From: JAQGMV01 sp963828715
GTDB lineage: Bacteria > Pseudomonadota > Gammaproteobacteria > Burkholderiales > SG8-41
Length of the DNA stretch: 64,000 bases
NCBI GenBank assembly: GCA_963828715.1
Contig: CAWHFX010000012.1
Coordinates: forward strand, 102,149-166,148
Direction: 5' to 3'
In this document: in pieces, positions 16,151 through 27,431 of the stretch
How positions within the stretch are numbered: position 1 is the first letter of the stretch
How the letters are laid out: the number at the start of each line of letters is the position of its first letter
Program-made: the position numbers and the translations under genes
Notes under the pieces: generated by a model
The model's input: only the letters and a program-made list of their open reading frames with translations
Told to the model about the DNA's origin: nothing
Database searches by the model: none

Positions 16151-18376
16151 TCACGGCGCCTGGCGCGCCGGCTTCCATCGCTTCAACAACAACGAATTGC
16201 TTACGACCGACACGGAGCTCAACGCCATCGCGGCGCCTGCGATCACGGGACTCAGCATCCCGATTGCCGCGAGCGGCACTCCCAGCACGTTGTAGAAGAA
16301 CGCAAAAAAGAGGTTCTGGCGGATCTTGCCGAGCGTTGCGCGCGAGAGGCGAATTGCATCCACGACGCTTTGAACGTCATCGCGCATGAGCGTTATGTCC
16401 GCCGTATGCACTGCGACGTCGGAGCCTGCGGCGATCGCGAAGCTTACATCGGCGGAGGCGAGGGCCGGCGCGTCGTTGACCCCGTCACCGGCCACACCCA
16501 CGATCCGGCCGCCGCGCTTCAGTGCGGCAACCCGCTCGGCTTTCTGCTGCGGGAGCAACTCGGCTTCGAAATGTTCAATGCCGAGCGCCTTGGCGATACG
16601 CGCCGCGGTACGCTCGTTGTCGCCGGTGAGCATGACGACGTCGATGCCGAGAGCGCGCAGTGCCGCGACGGCCTCGCGCGACGTCGGCCGCAGCGGATCG
16701 TCGATGGTAATGATGCCGATTGCGGCGTGCTCGACTGCGACCAGCACGACGGTATGTCCTCCGTCCTGGAGATCGGAGACTCGGTCTCGATCGAACGCAA
16801 TGCCGAGCTCTGCCATCAGTCCCGGCGAGCCGATGACTATTCGTTGGCCATCGAGCGACGCCTGCACGCCCTTGCCCGCAGTCGAGCGAAACTCTGTCGG
16901 TTGGCCGACTGCAACGCCGGCCTTCTCGGCGTGTTCGCGGATCGCTCGGGCGAGCGGGTGCTGCGACAGAGCTTCGATGCTTGCCGCGATTCGGAGCACG
17001 TCGTCGCTCGAGCGACCGTCCACCGGCAGAACATGGCTCACCGCCGGACGGCCCGCTGTGAGCGTACCTGTCTTATCGACGACGAGGGTATCGATGCGTC
17101 CCGCGTGCTCGAGGGCGGCCACGTTACGAACGAGAATTCCAGCGCGCGCGCCGGCAGCGCTTCCGACCATCATGGCAGTGGGCGTTGCGAGCCCCAGCGC
17201 ACACGGGCAGGCAATCACGAGGACGGCGACCGCGTGTATCAGGCCCAGCACACCGCTGCCCGCGAGCCACCATGTCAACACGAAGGTCGCGAATGCGATC
17301 AGGACGATGACAGGGACAAAGACGCCGGACACGGCATCCGCCAGTCGCTGGATGGGGGCCTTCGATGCCTGTGCTTCCTCCACCAGCCGCACAATGCCCG
17401 CAAGTGCCGTGTCGCTGCCGACCGCCATTGCACGGCAGCGCAGCATCCCGTCGTCGTTGAGCGTGCCGGCGTAAACACGCTGGCCCGCACCTTTGCGGAC
17501 GGGCAGGCTTTCGCCCGTGAGCAGCGCTTCATTCACGCTGGAGGCGCCGTCGAGAACAATACCGTCCACGGGTATGCTGTCGCCCGGCCGCACTATGTAA
17601 ACGTCACCCGGGTGTACGCGGCCGACCGGCACTTGCGTGATCTTGCCATCGCCTGCGAGCCATGCCACCGGCGGCTGCAGCTTCAGCATATCTTCGATGG
17701 CGGCGGACACACGCGCACGCGCGCGCACTTCGAGCAGCTTGCCGAGAAGCACGAGTGTAACGACTGCGGTGCTGGCCTCGAAAAAGACGTGTAACGGCAA
17801 CCCGAACGCGACGACGACTGCACTATACAAATAGGCCATGCTGGTGCCGAGCGCGATCAGCACGTCCATATTCGCGCCGCCCCCGCGCAGAGCGTGCCAG
17901 GCGCCCACGTAGAAGCGCCAGCCGATCCAGAACTGAACGGGCGTAGCCAGCGCGAGCTGGAGCCAGAGCGGCAGGATGTCGTGCGCGTCTGCGAAGACCA
18001 TGACCAGCATCTGCAGAACGAACGGCGCGGTGAGCGCAACCGAGATCCAGAAGCGCTGCACCTCGCGCCGGTACTGGGTGCGCGCCTTCGCCTTCTCCTC
18101 CTCGCGTCCAGCCACGACGGCATGGGCGCCGTAACCCGCCTTGCGAACCGCCGCCATGAGTTGCTCGGCGGAGAGCGACGGCGGATGCCAGACTCGAGCG
18201 CGTTCCGTGGCGAGGTTGATGTTGGCGGAGACGCCGGGAAGCCGATTGAGCACTTTTTCTATACGCGCTGCACACGCTGCACACGTCATCCCCTCGACCG
18301 CGAAGTCAGTCTGAAGGTTGTCTTCATGCGCGTGTGCCAGCGGCGCGATGCGATCTACGGGCGCAGCATGACTCAT
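16151..18376 (-). CDS. copA: Cu(I)-translocating P1B-type ATPase CopA
   Basis: 741 residues from ATG 18376. The open frame continues upstream through the promoter palindrome, so the longer start is rejected. Domains: one N-terminal HMA (GMTCAACAARIEK, about 29-95), six to eight membrane helices, the copper-channel CPC in VIACPCALGLATPTA, the phosphorylation site DKTGTLT, the SQHPLA motif of P1B ATPases and the hinge GDGVNDAPALA. It exports Cu(I) from the cytoplasm. It is first in copA-copZ-csoR. The -10 box ends 7 nt before the ATG, so the message may be leaderless. No good ribosome-binding site is seen. Confidence 0.95.
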   Translation of the reverse strand: MSHAAPVDRIAPLAHAHEDNLQTDFAVEGMTCAACAARIEKVLNRLPGVSANINLATERARVWHPPSLSAEQLMAAVRKAGYGAHAVVAGREEEKAKARTQYRREVQRFWISVALTAPFVLQMLVMVFADAHDILPLWLQLALATPVQFWIGWRFYVGAWHALRGGGANMDVLIALGTSMAYLYSAVVVAFGLPLHVFFEASTAVVTLVLLGKLLEVRARARVSAAIEDMLKLQPPVAWLAGDGKITQVPVGRVHPGDVYIVRPGDSIPVDGIVLDGASSVNEALLTGESLPVRKGAGQRVYAGTLNDDGMLRCRAMAVGSDTALAGIVRLVEEAQASKAPIQRLADAVSGVFVPVIVLIAFATFVLTWWLAGSGVLGLIHAVAVLVIACPCALGLATPTAMMVGSAAGARAGILVRNVAALEHAGRIDTLVVDKTGTLTAGRPAVSHVLPVDGRSSDDVLRIAASIEALSQHPLARAIREHAEKAGVAVGQPTEFRSTAGKGVQASLDGQRIVIGSPGLMAELGIAFDRDRVSDLQDGGHTVVLVAVEHAAIGIITIDDPLRPTSREAVAALRALGIDVVMLTGDNERTAARIAKALGIEHFEAELLPQQKAERVAALKRGGRIVGVAGDGVNDAPALASADVSFAIAAGSDVAVHTADITLMRDDVQSVVDAIRLSRATLGKIRQNLFFAFFYNVLGVPLAAIGMLSPVIAGAAMALSSVSVVSNSLLLKRWKPARQAP

Positions 18377-18383
18377 GCCGGCG

Positions 18384-18412
18384 ATACTATACCCCGGGGA
18401 GGTATAGGTCAA
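18384..18412 (-). promoter_or_regulatory. Predicted copA promoter
   Basis: On the minus strand: -35 TTGACC (18407-18412), a 17-nt spacer and -10 TAGTAT (18384-18389). Transcription should begin at or within two bases of the copA ATG. The spacer is filled by the palindrome listed separately. Confidence 0.6.
18387..18407. promoter_or_regulatory. CsoR-type operator in the copA promoter
   Basis: Perfect half-sites CTATACC (18387-18393) and GGTATAG (18401-18407) flank a 7-nt GC-rich centre, CCGGGGA. TATACC ends with a C/G core are the layout of known CsoR operators. It fills the space between -35 and -10, so binding would block RNA polymerase. The regulator gene is in the same operon, giving a closed Cu-responsive loop (inference). 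Confidence 0.65.
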
Positions 18413-18521
18413 GGCGGTTGCGGATTGCAGCCCGAGCATGAGGGCGGACACACGAATGCGATCGGTGCGTGGTTCGGCTGCGACAGTGCTCGTGTCGGAG
18501 CAGAAGGAGAGTCTCCCTCTT

Positions 18522-20477
<1,956 letters not shown>

Positions 20478-20537
20478 GTCACGCTCCTCCTTCCGCTCAC
20501 CTCAAACCTCTTCTCGTTTCGTGGCAAGGCAGGGGTG

Positions 20538-20569
20538 GTCACCCGTCACTTCACTCGTCACCGGTCACT
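20538..20569. repeat. CGTCAC-type simple repeat at the lysS 3' end
   Basis: Degenerate tandem units of GTCACCC, GTCACTT and GTCACCG in 32 nt, overlapping the lysS stop codon. The same unit recurs at 50274-50339 and 50507-50569. Confidence 0.6.
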
Positions 20570-22070
20570 GGCTCTCCGGGCGCATATGCGGAAACAGGAT
20601 GACGTCGCGGATCGAAGCCTTGTCGGTCAGCAGCATCACGAGTCGGTCGACGCCGATGCCCGCGCCCGCCGCGGGCGGCAAGCCGTACTCGAGTGCCCGG
20701 ATGTAGTCCGCGTCGAAGTGCATGGCTTCGACGTCACCCGCTTCCTTCTGCCGGACCTGCTCCATGAAACGTTCGCTCTGATCCTCCGGGTCGTTCAATT
20801 CCGAGAAACCGTTCGCGATTTCCCGGCCGGCGATGTAGAGCTCGAATCGCTCTGTGATCTCGGGTCGGGCGTCGCTGCGGCGCGCGAGCGGCGACACTTC
20901 TGCCGGGTAATCCAGGATGAATGTCGGCCGAAAGAGCTGCTGTTCCGTCGTGTGCTCGAAAAGCGAGAGCTGCAAACCGCCGATCCCGTCCGTGGGCTTG
21001 TAATGCGCGCCCAGTCGGGTGAGGATCTCGATCAGGCCGTGCCGATCGGCCAGCACCGCCTCGCTGTATTCGGGATGGTACTTGCGAATGGCGTCCGTGA
21101 TCGTCAGGCGGTCGTAAGGCTGAGCAAGATCGATCTCCCTGCCCTGGTAGTTGACGGTCGTCGTGCCGAGCGCGTCGCGCGCGATCTGCGCGAGCATCGC
21201 TTCGATGAACGACATGAGGTAGCCATAGTCTCGATACGCCGCGTAGAACTCGACCATCGTGAATTCGGGGTTGTGTCGGGTCGAGATCCCTTCGTTACGG
21301 AAGTTGCGGTTGATTTCGAACACCTGCTCGAAACCGCCGACCACGAGACGCTTCAGATACAGTTCGGGTGCAATCCGCAGGTACAGATCCATGTCGAGCG
21401 CGTTGTGATGCGTCACGAACGGACGCGCCGCCGCGCCGCCCGGAATGGGTTGCATCATCGGCGTCTCGACTTCGAGATAGCCGTTCGCGACAAGGAAGCT
21501 GCGCAGTGATTGGACGATGCGCGAGCGCACGACGAAGGTGCGTCGCGTTTCGGCATTCACGATCAGGTCCACGTAGCGCTGCCGATAACGTAGCTCCTGA
21601 TCGGTGAGCCCGTGAAATTTTTCGGGTAGCGGCCGTAGTGCTTTCGCGAGCAGTCGCAACTTCCTTGCGCGGACGGTCAGCTCGCCCTTGTTCGTCCTGA
21701 AGAGGATGCCTTCGACGCCGATGATGTCGCCGATGTCCCAGTGCTTGAAGGCCTCGTGCTCGGCCTTGCCCGAATCGTTGTCCGCGACAAAGATCTGGAG
21801 CTGGCCGCTCATGTCCTGAATCGTTCCGAAGCTCGCCTTGCCCATGACGCGCTTCAACAGCATGCGGCCCGCGACCGCTACGCTGACAGCGCTCTTGTCG
21901 AGTGCCTCGCGATCCGTGTCCCCATACTTCTCGACGAGCTCGCCCGCGAGGTCAGTCCGGTTGAAGTCGTTCGGGTATGCGTTGCCTTCGGCGCGCATGG
22001 ACCTCAGCTTTTCCCGCCGCTCGGCGATCACCTGATTCGTATCGTGCTGCAGCGGCTCTCGTTCGCTCAT
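20565..22070 (-). CDS. lysS: Lysyl-tRNA synthetase (class II)
   Basis: 501 residues from ATG 22070 (MSEREPL). A TTG start at 22097 is possible but less likely. The N-terminal OB-fold anticodon-binding domain (VAGRMLLKRVMGKASFGTIQD, about 55-150) precedes the class II catalytic core: motif 2 in FRNEGISTRHNPEFTMVEFY and motif 3 in GIGVDRLVMLLTD near the end. The stop codon lies inside a CGTCACCC-type simple repeat. It follows prfB by about 50 bp; the prfB-lysS pair is a conserved operon in proteobacteria. Confidence 0.95.
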   Translation of the reverse strand: MSEREPLQHDTNQVIAERREKLRSMRAEGNAYPNDFNRTDLAGELVEKYGDTDREALDKSAVSVAVAGRMLLKRVMGKASFGTIQDMSGQLQIFVADNDSGKAEHEAFKHWDIGDIIGVEGILFRTNKGELTVRARKLRLLAKALRPLPEKFHGLTDQELRYRQRYVDLIVNAETRRTFVVRSRIVQSLRSFLVANGYLEVETPMMQPIPGGAAARPFVTHHNALDMDLYLRIAPELYLKRLVVGGFEQVFEINRNFRNEGISTRHNPEFTMVEFYAAYRDYGYLMSFIEAMLAQIARDALGTTTVNYQGREIDLAQPYDRLTITDAIRKYHPEYSEAVLADRHGLIEILTRLGAHYKPTDGIGGLQLSLFEHTTEQQLFRPTFILDYPAEVSPLARRSDARPEITERFELYIAGREIANGFSELNDPEDQSERFMEQVRQKEAGDVEAMHFDADYIRALEYGLPPAAGAGIGVDRLVMLLTDKASIRDVILFPHMRPESQ

Positions 22071-22123
22071 GCTCGTCGTCACTGTTGTTGGGATCAAAGG
22101 GCACGCTCCGGCGCCCGAGCGGC

Positions 22124-23243
22124 TTAGGCGGCCACTGTGCCGATGCCCTGTTTCAGGCTCGCGGTGATGAAATGGTCGAGCTCGCCGTCGAGCACGGCCT
22201 GGGTGTTGCCGGTCTCCACGTTCGTGCGCAGGTCCTTGATTCGTGACTGGTCCAGCACGTAAGAACGAATCTGATGTCCCCAGCCGATGTCGGTCTTGGA
22301 ATCTTCGAGTGCCTGTTTTTCCTCGTTGCGCTTGCGCAGCTCGAGCTCGTAGAGTTTCGACTTCAGCAACGACATCGCTTCGGCACGATTACGATGCTGG
22401 GAGCGATCGTTCTGACACTGCACCACGATGCCGGTTGGCAGGTGCGTGAGGCGTACGGCGGAGTCGGTCTTGTTGACGTGCTGCCCGCCGGCACCGGACG
22501 CGCGATAGGTGTCCACCCGCAGGTCCGCCGGGTTGACCTCGATCTCGATCGTGTCGTCCACTTCCGGATAGACGAAAACACTGGCGAAAGAGGTGTGGCG
22601 GCGGTTATTGGCATCGAAGGGCGACTTGCGCACGAGGCGATGCACGCCGGTTTCGGTCCTGAGGTGGCCGTAGGCGTAATCGCCGGTGACCTTGATCGTG
22701 GCGCCCTTGATCCCGGCCACGTCGCCGGGCGACTCCTCGAGCAGCTCCGTGCGGAAGCCCTTGCGCTCGCAATAACGCAGATACATGCGCTCGAGCATGG
22801 ATGCCCAATCCTGTGCCTCGGTGCCGCCGGAGCCCGCCTGGATATCCAGGAAGCAGTTATTCGCGTCGGCGGGGTGGGAAAACATGCGCCGGAATTCGAG
22901 GCCCTCGACGGCGCCCTCCAGCGCCTCCGCATCGCCTTCGACGCTCGCAAGCGTGGCGTCGTCGTTCTCGTCGCGCGCGATGTCGTAGAGCTCACGTGCA
23001 TCGCGCACGCCCGCGCTCAGACGTTCCAGCGTACCGACGATGCCTTCCAGCGTCTTGCGTTCTTTTCCGAGGTCCTGCGCGCGCTGGGGCTCGTTCCAGA
23101 TATCCGGATCTTCGGTGAGCTTGACGACCTCGCTCAGGCGTATCTTCTTCTGCTCGAAGTCAAAGATACCTCCGCAGTTCGGCGGCGCGGCTGTCGACGT
23201 CGTCGAGGCGCTTTGCGATCAGATTGATACGCTCGGTTTCCAT
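22124..23243 (-). CDS. prfB: Peptide chain release factor 2, with programmed +1 frameshift
   Basis: The true start is ATG 23241-23243 (METERINLIAKRLDDVDSRA). After 26 codons the ribosome meets CTT TGA C, shifts +1 and continues DFEQKKIRL in the long frame, giving about 372 residues. An AGG-rich pseudo-Shine-Dalgarno (GGAGG) directly precedes the slip site, as in E. coli. The GGQ peptidyl-hydrolase motif is in ASGAGGQHVNKT. RF2 releases peptides at UGA and UAA and controls its own level through this in-frame UGA. The stop-less segment from 22124 alone would miss the N-terminus. Confidence 0.95.
23159..23173 (-). promoter_or_regulatory. RF2 programmed frameshift site
   Basis: On the minus strand GGAGG TAT CTT TGA C: an internal Shine-Dalgarno, the slippery CUU and an in-frame UGA (23160-23162) followed by C, the weakest termination context. 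This is the canonical autoregulatory site. Confidence 0.92.
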
Positions 23244-23283
23244 AGCGGTTCTGCGGAAAAAGCAGTGAAGTTCAGATGGACAA

Positions 23284-26025
23284 TTATACCGGGCCGCTTC
23301 CGCCGTGCGCAGGCGACCAGTGTTCTATCGTGAGCTGCAGGGCGTACGTGCCGCTGAACTCGTTCACGTCCAGTCGATAGAGAGCGTCCACGGTATCGGG
23401 GATCGTCTCCCGCGCGTTGAAGACCATCCCGTCGAACACCCGATTCGCGCGTGCAAGCCGCAGGCGTGCGTGGCTGCCACCGACGACGCGCTGATCGATC
23501 ACCCGGAACCGATCGAAGAAGCAGGGTTCGGGGAAGCCCTGGCCCCACACACAGTCCGCGAGCGCACGCGCGCTTTGAAGCGTCGTTTCCTCGATCGCCA
23601 GTGGACCGTCGCATTCCAGCTGCCGCTCCAGATCCGCGGGTGACACGAGATCCCGCACGGTTTCCTCGAATGCCGTGCAAAAGCGATCGTAGTCCGCCTC
23701 ACGCACGGAAAGACCCGCGGCTGCGGCATGTCCACCGAACTTCAGGATCAATCCTGGATGGCGCCTCGCCGTGAGATCCAGCGCATCCCGCAGGTGCAGT
23801 CCCCGGATCGATCGTCCGGAGCCGCGGATCTCACCGTCGTTGCCGCGCGCGAACGCGATTACCGGACGGTGGAACCGGTCTTTGAGGCGTGATGCGACGA
23901 TGCCGATCACGCCCTGATGCCAGCCAGTATCGAAGACGGTTACAGTAAAGGACTCGCCCGTAACGGCTGTCATTGCAGCGAGCGCGTCTTCCTGCATCTC
24001 CGCTTCGATCTCGCGCCGCTCCCGATTGAGCCGATCGAGCTCCGCGGCGATCGCGCGCGCCCGCGCGGGATCCTGCGTGATCAGACCTTCGATGCCGAGC
24101 GTCATGTCGGTGAGGCGCCCGGCGGCATTCAGGCGCGGACCGAGCACGAAGCCGAGATCGTAGGTGGCGGCACGGGCGGGGTCGCGCCGTCCGACGTCGA
24201 ACAGCGCTGCAACGCCCGCCTGCATGCGGCCGGCACGAATCCGCTTCAAGCCCTGCTGCACCAGCACGCGATTGTTGCCGTCGAGGCGCACTACGTCGGC
24301 GACGGTGCCGAGCGCAACGAGGTCCAGAAGTGATGCCATGTTGAGCTCGGTCGAGAGACGCTCCCGCGCGCGCAGCACAGCGCGCAGCGCGAGCATCACG
24401 TAATAGATCACGCCGACGCCCGCCAGATGCTTACTCGGAAAACGGCAGCCCGGCTGATTGGGATTGACGATGCAGCAGGCTGCCGGCAAGGTGGGGCCGG
24501 GCAGGTGATGGTCGGTGATGAGGACGCGCATACCGAGCCGGTTGGCCTCGGCGACACCGTCGTGATTCGCGATGCCGTTATCGACCGTGATGAGCACGTC
24601 CGGGCGACTTCGCGCGTGCGCGAGGCGCACGATTTCCGGGCTCAAGCCGTAGCCGAACTCGAAGCGGTTCGGCACGACGTAATCGACGTGCGCCCCGAAT
24701 GCACGCAACGCACGCATCGCTACGGCACAAGCGGTGGCTCCATCCGCGTCGTAGTCCGCAACGATCGTGAGCCGCTCGTTGCGCTCGATCGCATCGGCGA
24801 GCAGCTGCGCCATCGTCTCGACGTTGTGCAGTGTGTCTGGCCGGTGCAGGCGTTCGAGGCCGTCTTCCAGTTCCTGCGGATCGGCGATGCCGCGCGCTGC
24901 GTAAACGCGCGCAAGCAGCGGCGGACATCCGCCCGCCAGCAGGCGTTCCATGGCAGCGGGCGCGGCTACACGCCGCACGATCACCGGGACAGCGTTCATC
25001 CGTACCTGCGTGAGCGCGTCGCCGCGCCGCCAGAAACGCATGAGATCGCCGCGCTTCACTTCGAAACGCCAGCACGCCGCCGGACCGATCGCCACGATCG
25101 ACAGGCTGGTGACTGCACTGCCGAGCGCCTCCAGCAATGGCGCGAACCAATGCGCTTCCAGTGCTTCGAGGCCCGTGCGCCACGTCGCCGCGTCCTCATA
25201 CGTTGCCGATGTTGCAAGCTCGTTCAGCACGATCAGATGATGCGCGTCACCGGTCGCGCGTGCGGCGTCGAGCCAGGCAGCGGCACGGTCAGGCGCGCTG
25301 GCGGCGCGGACGCTCGCCGCAGTCGCAAGCGCCTGGGCCAGCACGTCGGTACTCCACACCGCGCCGAAGTGCCGTCCCGGAACCCTGGGCAGAGTCCCGC
25401 CGCCCCAGAACCACACACTGTTCACCGCAGGGTTGCCGTTTGCCTCACGCGCGTCGTTTACGGCGTGTCCGTGCAGGAGCATCTGCACTTCGTTGAAGAT
25501 GCGATGCCACGCGCCTGCATCGGAGCCCGTGGGCAGGTGATTGCGCACGTCCTGACCGGCGACTTCGCTCAGCACGGAGGTCTGCAGCTTCGGTGGTTGT
25601 GAAATGCGCACGTACCAGCGCTTGGGTGCGAGCGCCTGAAACACGAGCCCGTCGGGGGCGAAATGCGCGTTGAGCGTTTCAACGAGCAGTGCAGTTTCCG
25701 ACGCCGTGATATCGAACAGCGTGTTCTCGAGCAGCACTACGCTCTCGCGATCGACCCGGAGATGCACCGGATCGGCGCGCATCCAGTAATCGGTACCGGC
25801 CTCCCCACCGTCGAGGGCGAGCGTGAGTGGTGCCACCGGCCAGTCCCGCTGCTGCTCGACCTCGAACGCCTGGCACAACCAGCCTTCGAACGAAAGCGCC
25901 GCGAAACGCTCGCTGCGTGCGCGTGCAATCAACCGGGACAATGCGGGCAGCGCGAGACCCGCCAGGACTGAAGCGGCGCTTTCACGCGGCCAGAAGAGGT
26001 TCGGAATGAGCAGCGTGCAGCGCAT
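23284..26025 (-). CDS. recJ: RpfE-like domain joined in frame to single-stranded-DNA exonuclease RecJ
   Basis: 913 residues from ATG 26025. Residues 1 to about 345 match the RpfE-type / COG4255 phosphoglycerate-mutase-like protein normally encoded just upstream of recJ in beta- and some gammaproteobacteria (MRCTLLIPNLFWP, VWFWGGGTLP). RecJ begins at MNAVPVIVRR (about residue 346): LTIVADYDADGATACAV holds the DHH-family metal site, then VLITVDNGIANHDG and DHHLPG, then the DHHA1 segment with FGGHAAAAGLSV. RecJ degrades 5' ssDNA in recombination and mismatch repair. One base fewer just before the junction would end the first protein at a TGA overlapping the RecJ ATG (ATGA), so the fusion may be an indel. 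Confidence 0.85.
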   Translation of the reverse strand: MRCTLLIPNLFWPRESAASVLAGLALPALSRLIARARSERFAALSFEGWLCQAFEVEQQRDWPVAPLTLALDGGEAGTDYWMRADPVHLRVDRESVVLLENTLFDITASETALLVETLNAHFAPDGLVFQALAPKRWYVRISQPPKLQTSVLSEVAGQDVRNHLPTGSDAGAWHRIFNEVQMLLHGHAVNDAREANGNPAVNSVWFWGGGTLPRVPGRHFGAVWSTDVLAQALATAASVRAASAPDRAAAWLDAARATGDAHHLIVLNELATSATYEDAATWRTGLEALEAHWFAPLLEALGSAVTSLSIVAIGPAACWRFEVKRGDLMRFWRRGDALTQVRMNAVPVIVRRVAAPAAMERLLAGGCPPLLARVYAARGIADPQELEDGLERLHRPDTLHNVETMAQLLADAIERNERLTIVADYDADGATACAVAMRALRAFGAHVDYVVPNRFEFGYGLSPEIVRLAHARSRPDVLITVDNGIANHDGVAEANRLGMRVLITDHHLPGPTLPAACCIVNPNQPGCRFPSKHLAGVGVIYYVMLALRAVLRARERLSTELNMASLLDLVALGTVADVVRLDGNNRVLVQQGLKRIRAGRMQAGVAALFDVGRRDPARAATYDLGFVLGPRLNAAGRLTDMTLGIEGLITQDPARARAIAAELDRLNRERREIEAEMQEDALAAMTAVTGESFTVTVFDTGWHQGVIGIVASRLKDRFHRPVIAFARGNDGEIRGSGRSIRGLHLRDALDLTARRHPGLILKFGGHAAAAGLSVREADYDRFCTAFEETVRDLVSPADLERQLECDGPLAIEETTLQSARALADCVWGQGFPEPCFFDRFRVIDQRVVGGSHARLRLARANRVFDGMVFNARETIPDTVDALYRLDVNEFSGTYALQLTIEHWSPAHGGSGPV

Positions 26026-26186
26026 GTTAAGGAGCCAGGCCGACGAGTCTATCACGGCGTGATGTGTCAGCATTCTGGCCAACGGTGCGAAAGAGCACCA
26101 CCTCCACGGCGCACGCGCTAGACGTCCCGAGCCGCTGCCTGCGACGTTGTGGCACACTCAGCGCTTTTGTCAGCGTCGACCGCGCA

Positions 26187-27431
26187 GTGAATTCGTACGA
26201 GCTCTTCATCGGACTGCGCTACACGCGCGCGCGCCAACGGACGCGTTTCATTTCCGTGATCTCCCTCATCTCGATCGTCGGCATCGCGCTCGGGATGACG
26301 GTGTTGATCACGGTGCTCTCGGTATTCAACGGCTTTCAGCGCGAAGTGCGTACGCGCATGCTCGGCGCCATCGCGCATGCGCAGATTCAAGGCGTCGGTG
26401 AGACGGTTTCGAACTGGCAGGACATCGCGCAGATCGCCGCGAAGAATCCTGAAGTCGTCGCGACGGCACCGTACGTCTCGGCGCAGGGACTGCTGACAAG
26501 CGGCGGCAATGTGCATGGCGCGTTCTTACGCGGGGTGCTGCCGGAGCTCGAAGCGCACGTGGACGATCTCAGCACGAACATGCGGCGCGGCGACCTTGCG
26601 GCGCTCAAGCCCGGTGAGTTCAACATCGTACTGGGCGAGGCGCTGGCACGCACGCTCGGGGTCGGCGTGGGCGAGCGAATCGTCGTCGTCGCACCGCAGG
26701 GACAGGTCACGCCCGCCGGCGTCGTGCCGCGCCTGCGGCAATTCACCGTGGTCGGCACATTCGCGGTCGGCCACTACGAAATCGACTCGACGCTGGCGCT
26801 GATTCACATGGCCGATGCGCAACGCCTGTACATGCTGGGCGACCGCGTGAGCGGCGTGCGATTGAGACTGAAGGATCTCTTCCGCGCGCAGAAGGTTGCG
26901 TACGATCTGGCTCGTACGCTGCCGCCCGATGTCATGGTGGTCGACTGGACGCGCATGAACGCCACCTACTTCCGGGCCGTCGACCTCGAAAAACGCATGA
27001 TGTCGCTGCTGCTCTTCTTCATCATCGCGATTGCCGCTTTCAATCTGGTGTCGAGCCTCTTCATGGTGGTGAAGGAGAAAACGGCCGACATCGCGATCCT
27101 GCGTACGCTGGGCGCGTCCCCCGGCGGCGTCATGAAAATCTTCATCACCCAGGGGACGATCATCGGCGTGGTGGGCGTTGCGTTCGGTATCGTCTTCGGC
27201 ATTCTCGGCGCGCTCAACGTGAGCGACGTCGTCGGCTTCGTCGAGCGGGTGTTCGGCTTCAAGTTTCTTCCATCCGACGTCTACCAGATCAGCGATCTGC
27301 CGTCGGAACTGCACTACGAGGACGTCATCGTCACGGCGCTGGTGTCTCTGGCGTTGTCGCTGATCGCGACGGTCTATCCCAGCTGGCGCGCCTCGAAGGT
27401 GAATCCGGCGGAGGCACTGCGTTATGAGTAG
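26187..27431 (+). CDS. Lipoprotein-releasing system permease LolC/LolE
   Basis: 414 residues from GTG 26187 (VNSYELFIGLRYTRARQRTRF), the normal N-terminus. A longer frame from 26064 is not supported. Four transmembrane segments: one near the N-terminus (ISVISLISIVGIALGMTVLI), then a large periplasmic domain, then three C-terminal helices including LLLFFIIAIAAFNLVSSLFM. With LolD it extracts outer-membrane lipoproteins from the inner membrane and hands them to LolA. Only one permease gene is present, so it may be the LolF-type single permease or LolC/E as a homodimer. It overlaps lolD by 8 bp. Confidence 0.92.
   Translation: MNSYELFIGLRYTRARQRTRFISVISLISIVGIALGMTVLITVLSVFNGFQREVRTRMLGAIAHAQIQGVGETVSNWQDIAQIAAKNPEVVATAPYVSAQGLLTSGGNVHGAFLRGVLPELEAHVDDLSTNMRRGDLAALKPGEFNIVLGEALARTLGVGVGERIVVVAPQGQVTPAGVVPRLRQFTVVGTFAVGHYEIDSTLALIHMADAQRLYMLGDRVSGVRLRLKDLFRAQKVAYDLARTLPPDVMVVDWTRMNATYFRAVDLEKRMMSLLLFFIIAIAAFNLVSSLFMVVKEKTADIAILRTLGASPGGVMKIFITQGTIIGVVGVAFGIVFGILGALNVSDVVGFVERVFGFKFLPSDVYQISDLPSELHYEDVIVTALVSLALSLIATVYPSWRASKVNPAEALRYE

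Noticed and set aside
16130..17794. 554-residue plus-strand frame opposite copA
   Set aside because: Mirror of copA codons, Arg/His-rich, no start signal and no family motif.
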